A stretch of DNA of 10,375 nt from Deltaproteobacteria bacterium (GCA_019314185.1 JAFCZU010000071.1:1-10375), one strand, 5' to 3'; shown: positions 1-5,823, numbered from the stretch's first letter. Notes: a model not told the origin generated them from the sequence alone. A program made the numbers and translations.

Positions 1-10
1 TAACTCTTTT

Positions 11-17
11 CTCCTTC
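11..17 (-). promoter_or_regulatory. Shine-Dalgarno site for a gene starting beyond the left edge
   Basis: Read on the minus strand, GAAGGAG lies here, followed by ten bases (AAAAGAGTTA) up to the window edge. No ATG, GTG or TTG start lies inside the window, but one beginning at position 1 or just beyond would have normal spacing. No convincing terminator lies between the preceding gene, which stops at 52, and this site. The amyloid operon therefore probably continues to the left. A Fap outer-membrane pore (FapF) is a natural candidate because none is present in the window, but that is inference. Confidence 0.5.
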
Positions 18-51
18 TATTTCCTATAATGCCTATTATGGGGTATCCTTT

Positions 52-834
52 TTAAGGAAATGTATGAACAGAAATAGTTACCACATTAATCTGGTTGTTC
101 AAGCTGCCTGATGACTGGTTGATAGATATAATGCCGCTGACCCCTTCAAAGGCAAAACTACTTATGGTATCTATATTACTGACACCCGCTTCAAAGACTG
201 TATTGTGACCGCTAATCATACCAAGCTCTGCCGGAGACAAAGAAACTACCGGATTCCCCCCGGTTGATATGCACGCAATGTTATTCTGGCTGTTCAGATT
301 ACCGGCAGACTGATTAATGCCTATAACCCCGGACAGACTGTTAAAAGCATTAGCTTTAATAGTATTAGAATGGATAGAATCTTCTGCGGTAAGCGTATTT
401 CCCAAACTCGACTGATCAAAAGAAGACGCGGAGCGCAAAAGAGTGTCGGCGCCATCTTTCGCAAAAGAAATGCTTACACTATTACCCTGATTATTCATAC
501 TACCCGGAGCCTGATTAATACTGATAATTCCATCGACACCATTAAAGGAACTGTTCTGGATGATTGCTGAACTATCAACATTTATTTCCGCAATCTCATT
601 GCCGCTATTATCAACACTCCCTGTGTTTGAAGTTTCTGCAGACTGCTCCACAAAGGTATTTTGATTCACACCAATTTCTATATTCTTTGTAATGGTTGTT
701 TCCTCTTCTTTGACTGTTTCTTTTACAATAGCAGTAATTGTATCTGAGCCATCTGTCTCCCCATCTGCAAAAGCCGGAAGCCTGAGCATTAAGCTCAGCA
801 GGAGACCTATCAAAATTAACATGGCCTTTTTCAT
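52..834 (-). CDS. Exported three-repeat amyloid subunit (FapB/FapC-like), 260 aa
   Basis: A likely secreted, fibre-forming protein. Residues 1-23 are a signal peptide (MKK, hydrophobic core, cleavage after AFA). A Thr/Glu/Asn-rich N-terminal region follows, then three imperfect repeats at about 99-125, 168-190 and 231-256, separated by linkers of roughly 40 residues. Each repeat carries G-[IV]-I-x-I-N-Q-x-[PAS]-G-[SN]-x-N-[NS]-Q. Three Q/N-rich repeats with linkers is the architecture of Pseudomonas FapB and FapC. The repeats match those of the 329-aa protein of the same operon one by one. The C-terminal CxxC that I recall from Pseudomonas subunits is absent, and the protein ends four residues after repeat 3. 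Residues 199-210 (LSPAELGMISGH) resemble a C39 double-glycine leader. The ATG at 834 is supported by AGAGGT seven bases upstream, overlapping the previous stop codon. Which of the two paralogues is the major subunit and which the nucleator cannot be told. Confidence 0.8.
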   Translation of the reverse strand: MKKAMLILIGLLLSLMLRLPAFADGETDGSDTITAIVKETVKEEETTITKNIEIGVNQNTFVEQSAETSNTGSVDNSGNEIAEINVDSSAIIQNSSFNGVDGIISINQAPGSMNNQGNSVSISFAKDGADTLLRSASSFDQSSLGNTLTAEDSIHSNTIKANAFNSLSGVIGINQSAGNLNSQNNIACISTGGNPVVSLSPAELGMISGHNTVFEAGVSNIDTISSFAFEGVSGIISINQSSGSLNNQINVVTISVHTFP

Positions 835-845
835 AAAATCTACCT

Positions 846-1355
846 CTAAGGAGCAAGGAATGGTAAGCTTTCAAATATCTTTGCGGCTGTTGCCGCATTG
901 TTCACATTGATAACGGTCAGCTGCACATTCATAACGGTGGTAACTACATTATTACTTCCAGGTACCTGGCTAATCTGAATCATGCCCTGTGTTCCATTAA
1001 TACTCCCAACCATAGCCTGAATCCGAACTGCCCGATCCCCGGAATTTAGAATAACGTTAGAGCCTGATGTGATGGTGGGTGACGTTCCACCTACAACCAC
1101 ATCTCCCAGGTTGCCTCCATAGTCAAGGGTTGCGCTGCCACTACCAGCGGTATCCCAGTATCCTGAAAAGTCAAAAGAAAAATATAGTCCCGCATATTTA
1201 CCTTGAATATTGCTTAGCTCAAAATCTGATAATTTGTATATTTTTTCAAAATCAAAAGCAAATACCGAACAGGGAGAAAATACAATGAACAGATTGGCAA
1301 GCATCAGTATAACCAAAATCCTTATACACTTTATGTAATTTCTGATTTTTAGCAT
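846..1355 (-). CDS. Exported Fap-operon protein with one degenerate amyloid repeat, 169 aa
   Basis: Not a family I can name with certainty; FapE is the nearest guess from its place after the peptidase gene. I chose the ATG at 1355, not the upstream in-frame ATG at 1409, because it starts one base after the peptidase gene's TAA and is directly followed by a signal peptide (about 1-33, ending SVFA). Residues 42-53 (LSDFELSNIQGK) fit the C39-substrate leader pattern LSxxELxxIxGG except for the last position. The middle is Gly/Ser-rich. Residues 121-135 (GTQGMIQISQVPGSN) form one copy of the repeat found three times in each flanking subunit, so this is a divergent relative or partner of the fibre proteins. 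Translation is probably coupled to the peptidase gene. Eleven bases separate its stop from the next start. Confidence 0.7.
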   Translation of the reverse strand: MLKIRNYIKCIRILVILMLANLFIVFSPCSVFAFDFEKIYKLSDFELSNIQGKYAGLYFSFDFSGYWDTAGSGSATLDYGGNLGDVVVGGTSPTITSGSNVILNSGDRAVRIQAMVGSINGTQGMIQISQVPGSNNVVTTVMNVQLTVINVNNAATAAKIFESLPFLAP

Positions 1356-1356
1356 T

Positions 1357-2106
1357 TTACCACCAGGGGTAGCTACCGGAAAACATAAGCGTTGAACTAT
1401 CCATGACAAAACTATCCAAAACCTTATCTTTTATTCTCAGGATTTGACCTTTTGGCATTATGGCCCTGCTTTCTGCCGCAGCCAATCCCACAGGTATGCC
1501 TTCCTTTGGACCAACTGCCACAAATATCACATTGTTCCAGGTTCCTAAGAATTCCTCAAGATCCATGACCCTGTTTCCCCAGGCAGGATCGGCAGTATAG
1601 ACTTTTTCCCCTATCACTCCTTTAAGAACAACAAAATGACTATATCCTCTGACGTTTATGAGGACAATGGTGGGAATCTTCACCTGCCCAAGCTGTTCTA
1701 TTTTCAGCTTGTAACCATTAGCCTGGTAACCCAGACTTTGAGCATATGCTTTCATATCCAGAAAAGAAAATCCCCTTCTCTTAATTAAGATTTGATCGCC
1801 CTGCGTTAACATCCCCTTCATCACATCTCTTTCTGTAATCTCTTTTCCAAACTGGTATTTTAATAGAGTAGCCAGGGAGGCAGCTCCGCAGCTAAAATCG
1901 AAACTTTGGGAAACCACATTTTTAAACCTTGCCTCTTTTAGACTTACAACGTGTCTGGAAATCCGGGGACCACCATTGATGGTCACTTCCAAAATAGCTG
2001 CATGGACTTTTGTTGACTGACTAAACAGGGCCATAATTAATAAAAAGCACAAAAAAAGAGATACTTGAACCTTATTTTTAAAAAAAAAGATGTGAATTTT
2101 TGGCAT
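1357..2106 (-). CDS. fapD: FapD-like C39 family cysteine peptidase, exported, 249 aa
   Basis: A stand-alone peptidase of the bacteriocin-processing C39 fold, carrying no ABC-transporter domain. Residues 1-36 form a signal peptide or anchor (hydrophobic core 14-28, possible cleavage after VHA), so it should act in the periplasm. The family signature is clear: oxyanion Gln67, nucleophile Cys73 in SFDFSCGAASLATLL, His157 in GYSHFVVLKG and Asp173 in ADPAWGNRV. All catalytic residues are therefore present and an active enzyme is expected. Fap operons of Pseudomonas encode such a protein as FapD. It lies between the two three-repeat subunit genes, and two neighbouring motifs that resemble C39 leader sites make those proteins candidate substrates (inference). 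The ribosome binding site is weak (AGAAGATAAG), and a 149-bp gap with a strong hairpin precedes the gene, suggesting lower expression than the upstream subunit. Confidence 0.85.
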   Translation of the reverse strand: MPKIHIFFFKNKVQVSLFLCFLLIMALFSQSTKVHAAILEVTINGGPRISRHVVSLKEARFKNVVSQSFDFSCGAASLATLLKYQFGKEITERDVMKGMLTQGDQILIKRRGFSFLDMKAYAQSLGYQANGYKLKIEQLGQVKIPTIVLINVRGYSHFVVLKGVIGEKVYTADPAWGNRVMDLEEFLGTWNNVIFVAVGPKEGIPVGLAAAESRAIMPKGQILRIKDKVLDSFVMDSSTLMFSGSYPWW

Positions 2107-2176
2107 TTTCTTATCTTCTTCTATAAAAAAAGAGGGCTTTCCTTCTTTTTCCTCTATAGTCCTCTAAGCATAGAAT

Positions 2177-2208
2177 GAGGAAGAAGGGGGAAACCCCCAT
2201 TCTTCCTC
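2177..2208 (-). promoter_or_regulatory. Strong intergenic hairpin after the first amyloid gene
   Basis: GAGGAAGAAGGGGG (2177-2190) pairs with CCCCCATTCTTCCTC (2194-2208) across a three-base loop, a 14-bp stem with one bulged base. On the transcribed minus strand no U-run follows, so it is not a classic rho-independent terminator. A run of seven U, preceded by a weak 5-bp stem, occurs about 45 bases further downstream (2124-2130). The likely role is to protect the 3' end of the subunit mRNA, or to attenuate read-through into the peptidase gene, giving more fibre protein than processing enzyme. The stem is seen directly; the role is inference. Confidence 0.6.
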
Positions 2209-2255
2209 TAATCAAGTTAAAATCCACGCCTCAGACAAAAGAAAGAACCTTAACA

Positions 2256-3245
2256 TTAAAACGTACCCGGGTGATTTAAAATCACGCATGCAGCAACCAC
2301 ATTAGCCTGGTTGTTCATGTTGCCAGAGGATTGGTTTACACCTATAATACCTGATGCACTTGCCAGAGCATCAGCACATAGTATATCGATGGTGGCAGTG
2401 GCATTTTCAGTGGACATGTTACCAACATTAACCATACCAAGATCTGCCTCAGAAAGTGCGGCTATGGCTGATCCCACGCTAAGGCTTGCGGCGTTGTTCT
2501 GATTATTTATGTTGCCCGCAGACTGGTTAACACCAACAATACCGGTAACTGATCCCAGGGCGCTGTTAATTTCGTTTGTTCTTTCAGTTCCATGCGCCGT
2601 AACTATGTTTCCTGCAGGCACTACAACCAACTCTCCGGTTGCATCGTCTATAACAACAAGACAATCCCCATTAATTTTCTCGGCTGAGGACTCGGCATGC
2701 AAAAAAGCCCCTCCGACAAACCTGGTTTCGCCTTCGTCAAGATATGGAACGGCGCTAACCGCAGCGGCAGCCCCACTATAGGCAATAGATGCGGCATTAC
2801 CCTGGTTGTTAATACTACCAGGGGATTGATTCACATTAATAATGCCACTGGCGCCATCGAGTGAACCGCTATCAATAACAGCCTTCTTTGTAACCATCGT
2901 CGGATCTGTGCCAAGGCTACCTGTCCCCGGTACCTGGAAATATTCGCCAGTTATTGGGTTTTCTTCATAGTCAGGTGATACAGCGTCTGTACCACCATAT
3001 GGATTTTCTGTAATCTCGTTTGCTTGATTGACATCATTTTTTACTGCCTGAGCCTCGGCAGAGTTGCTCGGTTTTACGACCTGCTTTACCCCGACATAAA
3101 CAGCCTTATCTATACTTACCGTCTCACAGACCATCTTGTCTTTGCTCTTTGTGATCGTCCCTTCAATCTCTACATCAGCCAAAACCGGAATGCCCATGGC
3201 CATCACGAATGCTATAGCCGTCAATGCTACAAAAAGCTTCTTCAT
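2256..3245 (-). CDS. Exported three-repeat amyloid subunit (FapC/FapB-like), 329 aa
   Basis: Probable main fibre protein or nucleator of the Fap-like system. Residues 1-23 are a signal peptide (MKKLFVALTA..., cleavage after VLA). A 110-residue N-terminal segment is followed by repeats at about 131-156, 231-257 and 296-321, each with G-[IV]-[IV]-x-V-N-Q-S-x-G-[SN]-[IM]-N-N-Q. The linkers differ: the first is long (about 75 residues, acidic, with one Cys) and the second is about 38 residues. Residues 264-275 (LSEADLGMVNVG) lie about 30 residues after the start of repeat 2, the same place as LSPAELGMISGH in the 260-aa paralogue. No C-terminal CxxC is present. The ATG at 3245 has a strong AAAGGAG six bases upstream. 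Being the first large gene after the sigma-54 promoter and followed by a protective hairpin, it is likely the most highly expressed gene of the operon (inference). Confidence 0.82.
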   Translation of the reverse strand: MKKLFVALTAIAFVMAMGIPVLADVEIEGTITKSKDKMVCETVSIDKAVYVGVKQVVKPSNSAEAQAVKNDVNQANEITENPYGGTDAVSPDYEENPITGEYFQVPGTGSLGTDPTMVTKKAVIDSGSLDGASGIINVNQSPGSINNQGNAASIAYSGAAAAVSAVPYLDEGETRFVGGAFLHAESSAEKINGDCLVVIDDATGELVVVPAGNIVTAHGTERTNEINSALGSVTGIVGVNQSAGNINNQNNAASLSVGSAIAALSEADLGMVNVGNMSTENATATIDILCADALASASGIIGVNQSSGNMNNQANVVAACVILNHPGTF

Positions 3246-3281
3246 TTTTAACTCCTTTCATTGATTTACTCACTGTTAAAT

Positions 3282-3341
3282 TTAGTTGCCTCCTCTCTTT
3301 ACCGACTCGACTGCGGCGACCAACCGCTCTTTAAGTCTCAA
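3282..3341 (-). CDS. Possible 19-codon leader ORF
   Basis: The 120-bp gap between the first two operon genes contains GAAAGGAGG (3356-3348), the best Shine-Dalgarno sequence in the operon. Six bases downstream, a TTG opens a 19-codon frame reading MRLKERLVAAVESVKRGGN and ending in TAA at 3284-3282. An in-frame GTG overlaps the Shine-Dalgarno and is a less likely start. The peptide could form a basic amphipathic helix and has no signal peptide. The ORF is too short to judge by composition. It may be a true small protein, a translated leader tuning the subunit gene, or chance next to a ribosome-binding sequence used otherwise. Confidence 0.3.
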   Translation of the reverse strand: MRLKERLVAAVESVKRGGN

Positions 3342-3365
3342 AATCACCTCCTTTCTTGTAATGCT

Positions 3366-3755
3366 TTATTTACCACGGATGATCAGGCTATTTTTCTGGA
3401 CGTTGGCAATTGAATTTCCTCGATTAGTAAATTTAATACCGGTTGTATTTTGAGCATTTACCTCATCCCAGAGAATGATCTTGCCTGAAATCCCTATATG
3501 CCCACCACTATTAGCCTGAACTTCGCCTAAACCTTTTCCGCAAATAGCCTCAAGCTCTTTTTCGAAAATCTCTTTGCCAAAAATAGATAAGGAAATCGAA
3601 TCATCGAGGCAAATCTTGCGATTAATCGCCTGCCCACTGGGATTGAGGTTCCAGTTGTTTTCCTGGCCGGTTGCAACCCTTTCTTTACATAGCAACATTA
3701 ATAGGCCAAAGAAGAAGATGATTAGCATTTTTCTACTTATCCAACGCATGGTCAT
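3366..3755 (-). CDS. Small exported protein, first gene of the amyloid operon (FapA-like by position), 129 aa
   Basis: I do not recognise the family from its sequence. It begins with a basic N-terminus and a strong hydrophobic core (about 9-22, followed by CKERVATGQ), so it is probably exported; the residues before Cys23 (LLL) are a poor lipobox. The mature part has about 100 residues with one further cysteine pair (Cys48 and Cys71). The C-terminal part is Gly/Asn-rich (IGISGKIIL..., FTNRGNSIANVQKNSL), loosely like the fibre repeats but lacking the GxINQ core. In Pseudomonas the first gene, fapA, encodes a small periplasmic chaperone of the fibre subunits, so a similar role is plausible. The start at 3755 (ATG ACC ATG) has only a weak AGAAG site, and the second ATG at 3749 is equally possible. 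A near-consensus sigma-54 promoter lies 65 bp upstream. Confidence 0.65.
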   Translation of the reverse strand: MTMRWISRKMLIIFFFGLLMLLCKERVATGQENNWNLNPSGQAINRKICLDDSISLSIFGKEIFEKELEAICGKGLGEVQANSGGHIGISGKIILWDEVNAQNTTGIKFTNRGNSIANVQKNSLIIRGK

Positions 3756-3765
3756 GGTTTCTTCT

Positions 3766-3778
3766 ATTCTTCAAGAAT
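3766..3778. promoter_or_regulatory. Short perfect palindrome in the operon leader
   Basis: ATTCTT-C-AAGAAT is a 6-bp perfect inverted repeat with one central base, located 10 bases upstream of the first operon start and inside the predicted 5' leader. It could be a small operator or an RNA structure near the ribosome binding site. It is short and AT-rich, so chance is a fair explanation. Confidence 0.25.
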
Positions 3779-3819
3779 CGAATAAATGAGTGATTTGTTA
3801 CTTATTTGTCATACTACTA

Positions 3820-3835
3820 TACAAACATTGTGCCA
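3820..3835 (-). promoter_or_regulatory. Sigma-54 (-24/-12) promoter of the amyloid operon
   Basis: Minus-strand TGGCACAATGTTTGTA matches the consensus TGGCACG-N4-TTGCA at all six core positions of the -24 element and at all but one of the -12 element (GT for GC). The GG-N10-G(C/T) spacing is exact. Transcription would start near 3809, giving a leader of about 54 bases before the ATG at 3755. The gene immediately upstream encodes a sigma-54 activator with an intact GAFTGA motif, which makes the site more credible. Confidence 0.75.
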
Positions 3836-3894
3836 ATGGGATATGTATTTAATATATTTAGGAAAACTGGAAAGTCACCCGATGATGAGTGTAA

Positions 3895-3972
3895 AGTAAA
3901 TATGACATGCTATGAAGAGCTTTATGCAAAAATATATGAAATAATACAAAAAAGTAGTTTGTCATATTTACT
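3895..3972. promoter_or_regulatory. Candidate activator (UAS) sites: 13-bp perfect inverted repeat
   Basis: AGTAAATATGACA (3895-3907) and TGTCATATTTACT (3960-3972) are perfect reverse complements, separated by 52 bp. They lie 60-137 bp upstream of the -24 element, the usual distance for sites bound by sigma-54 activators, which act from a distance by DNA looping. The second arm also begins an internal TGTCA-N7-TGACA dyad (3960-3976), as expected for a dimeric Fis-type HTH. A related TGTCATACTACT lies at 3807-3818, beside the predicted start of transcription. Binding by the neighbouring PilZ-AAA-Fis protein is inference. Confidence 0.5.
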
Positions 3973-4008
3973 GACAGGTGTTATCTCAATGCTATCTGAA
4001 TTCTTCTT

Positions 4009-4126
4009 GGAGCCTGTCCGAGAATTATGTCCGTTCCGTAATGAAAAAGTGGGAAAGCAAAACCAAATTTTTGGAAATTTGAGGAGAATAGCGAGCCTAT
4101 TTGACGAAAATTTGCGGGCAGGCTCC
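4009..4126. mobile_element. MITE-like inverted-repeat element, about 118 bp
   Basis: GGAGCCTGTCCGAGAATT (4009-4026) and the reverse complement of 4109-4126 (GGAGCCTGCCCGCAAATT) agree at 15 of 18 positions, including the outer eight bases. The middle holds a short palindrome (CCAAATTTTTGG, 4063-4074), so the strand could fold along its whole length. There is no transposase inside. I associate such ends with short non-autonomous insertion elements scattered in Desulfobacterota genomes, but cannot check copy number. No clear target-site duplication is visible beyond TT or CTTGG at the edges. It lies between the regulator stop and the operon control region. Confidence 0.5.
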
Positions 4127-4152
4127 TTGGTGGGCTTTTTGATAAAAGTAAC

Positions 4153-5643
4153 TCAAGTTGTACCTCTGCGAGGGATATGAATGTCTAAGTTCTTCATGAG
4201 CAGATAAACATATGGGCGGCTGATTCCCAAAAATCTTGCGGTTTGAGAAATATTATACTGATGCTCGAGTAAGGCCGATTCGATCAGATCTTTCCTCATC
4301 TTCTTAGCAACATTCTTAAGCCTTGACGTATTATTCGCCCTTTGCGAAGATTTTAATTCCAGATCTTCAGGCCTTATCCATTTGTCTTGAATAACAATAG
4401 CTCTCCTGATTCGGTTGATCATCTCTCTGACATTTCCAGGCCAGGCATGTTCCCGAATCACATCCAAGGCTTCAGGCGTAAATCCCCGGCAATTCCAACG
4501 CCGTTCCATCTTTATTTTATTTAGAATATAATGTGCAAGAATAATCTTATCTTCTCCCCTTTCGCACAAGGGAGGAAGCTGGATAGTAAAGACTTTGATT
4601 CGGTGATAAAGATCTGATCGAAAACGTCCCTCGGACACGGCCTGTTCAATGTCTATGTTAGTGGCCGTGATAATTCGGACATCAACCTGCATACTGTTTG
4701 TGGAACCGATACGTTCAACCATTTGGGTTTCTAAAAGCCGAAGAAGTTTGGGCTGTAAACCCAGCGGGAGTTCCCCGATCTCGTCGAGGAAAAGCACTCC
4801 TTTATGGGCCAACTCGAATTTCCCCTTCTTAGCCGTATAAGCCCCTGTAAAAGCACCCTTTTCGTATCCGAAGAGCGCTGCTTCGATTAGCGATTCCGGA
4901 ATAGCGGCACAATTTACTACCACAAAAGGCTTATCTTTTCGAGAACTTCTTTCGTAAAGGGCGCGAGCCGTGAGTTCTTTTCCTGTCCCGCTTTTTCCCA
5001 GGATGAGAACAGGAAGATCCGTCGGTGCCACTTTCCGAATCAAGGAGAATATCTCTTTCATAGCTTGACAGGTTCCCACAAACTCTTCTGTTTCCTCAGC
5101 CGGTAGAGTTTTCTTGAGGAGAACTTCCTCTTCGAGATATTGAAAAAGCTTTCGCAAATCACTGCGTGTAAGATCGCTCAAGCTATTCGTCAAGCGGCGA
5201 AGAGCCGATTCCTTTCCCCAGTAGCTGAAGTATTCTTTGTCCTTGAAGTTCAGATGCCAGCGGCATTGAGGACATTTTTCAGGAAAAAACTTGAATGAAC
5301 AATTACAATAAGGACAATTCCTTTCATCGGTTATAGACTCACGGATAAATCCCCATATCTTCAGAATATCCCCCTGGCTAATTGCGGAAAAACACAGACC
5401 CAATCCTTCACAGCTATTCCTGACGACCTTTGCACTGAGCGTCAATTCATTCATATCCTCAAGTACGATCCGCAGGCTATGGAATGTTCCGGGGGTAAAC
5501 CGCTTCGCTGATACCCCTTTACTTAAATCCAGAAGGACACCCCCTAGTCCAATATTTTTCAAGGAAATGGGACATTCTTTCGTATTGAAATGTTTGATCG
5601 ATACTTGTATTTTCTTGTGTGTACGGGGAGACAACCGGCTCAT
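4153..5643 (-). CDS. PilZ-zinc ribbon-AAA+ sigma-54 activator with Fis-type HTH, 496 aa
   Basis: Enhancer-binding protein that should activate sigma-54 promoters. Residues 1-90 form a PilZ domain, a c-di-GMP receptor fold: RxxxR is present (R3-R7), the second motif (D/N)xSxxG is altered to NIGLGG (30-35), and GLGLCF (80-85) closes the domain. A zinc ribbon follows (CPYC 110-113, CPQC 124-127), then a helical linker. The AAA+ domain has Walker A GKSGTGKE (216-223), GAFTGA (263-268), Walker B LFLDE (284-288) and WPGNVRE (401-407). The C-terminal HTH is at 464-485 (NISQTARFLGISRPYVYLL). There is no receiver domain, so the PilZ domain is the likely sensor. I placed the start at the ATG at 5643 because GGAGG lies seven bases upstream; ATGs at 5661 and 5667 lack such a site. 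The gene is co-oriented with and directly upstream of the amyloid operon, its probable target (inference). Confidence 0.9.
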   Translation of the reverse strand: MSRLSPRTHKKIQVSIKHFNTKECPISLKNIGLGGVLLDLSKGVSAKRFTPGTFHSLRIVLEDMNELTLSAKVVRNSCEGLGLCFSAISQGDILKIWGFIRESITDERNCPYCNCSFKFFPEKCPQCRWHLNFKDKEYFSYWGKESALRRLTNSLSDLTRSDLRKLFQYLEEEVLLKKTLPAEETEEFVGTCQAMKEIFSLIRKVAPTDLPVLILGKSGTGKELTARALYERSSRKDKPFVVVNCAAIPESLIEAALFGYEKGAFTGAYTAKKGKFELAHKGVLFLDEIGELPLGLQPKLLRLLETQMVERIGSTNSMQVDVRIITATNIDIEQAVSEGRFRSDLYHRIKVFTIQLPPLCERGEDKIILAHYILNKIKMERRWNCRGFTPEALDVIREHAWPGNVREMINRIRRAIVIQDKWIRPEDLELKSSQRANNTSRLKNVAKKMRKDLIESALLEHQYNISQTARFLGISRPYVYLLMKNLDIHIPRRGTT

Positions 5644-5807
5644 TAGATTTCCTCCAGACATGGGCATTTACGACGAGTAAGGGCCGATGTCTTTTAAGGC
5701 TCTATGAATTATTGACAAAGAACTTATTGTAATTATGCAAAAAGGTAGCAGGAGTTGTGATCTTTTATCTTTTTTTATGAAGTCGTCATCTTTTGCTCAG
5801 CATAGTA

Positions 5808-5823
5808 AGCAAAAAGTATGCCG
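5808..5823 (-). promoter_or_regulatory. Possible sigma-54 promoter of the regulator gene
   Basis: Minus-strand CGGCATACTTTTTGCT keeps the invariant GG-N10-GC spacing, GGCA in the -24 element and TTGCT in the -12 element, with mismatches at the first base and at the two bases after GGCA. Transcription would start near 5797 and leave a leader of about 150 bases before the regulator ATG. If used, the activator would control its own synthesis or depend on another activator. The AT-rich surroundings of this roughly 300-bp gap (5644-5939) raise the risk of a chance match; I see nothing else in the gap. Confidence 0.35.

Noticed and set aside
1356..1409. Upstream start extending the 169-aa protein by 18 residues
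   Set aside because: The extension overlaps the peptidase gene and would put non-hydrophobic residues before an otherwise standard signal peptide; the ATG at 1355, one base after the peptidase stop, is better.
1357..2106. C39 peptidase as part of a bacteriocin export system
   Set aside because: There is no ABC transporter or membrane domain, the protein has its own signal peptide, and its neighbours are large repeat proteins with signal peptides rather than short precursor peptides.
3806..4180. Plus-strand open frame of 124 codons
   Set aside because: It starts with TTG inside the predicted sigma-54 leader, crosses the enhancer-like repeat and the MITE-like element, overlaps the regulator's 3' end, and has no ribosome binding site.
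5735..5751. Second sigma-54-like sequence upstream of the regulator
   Set aside because: The -12 half (TTGCA) is good but the -24 half reads CTGCTAC, lacking the essential GG.
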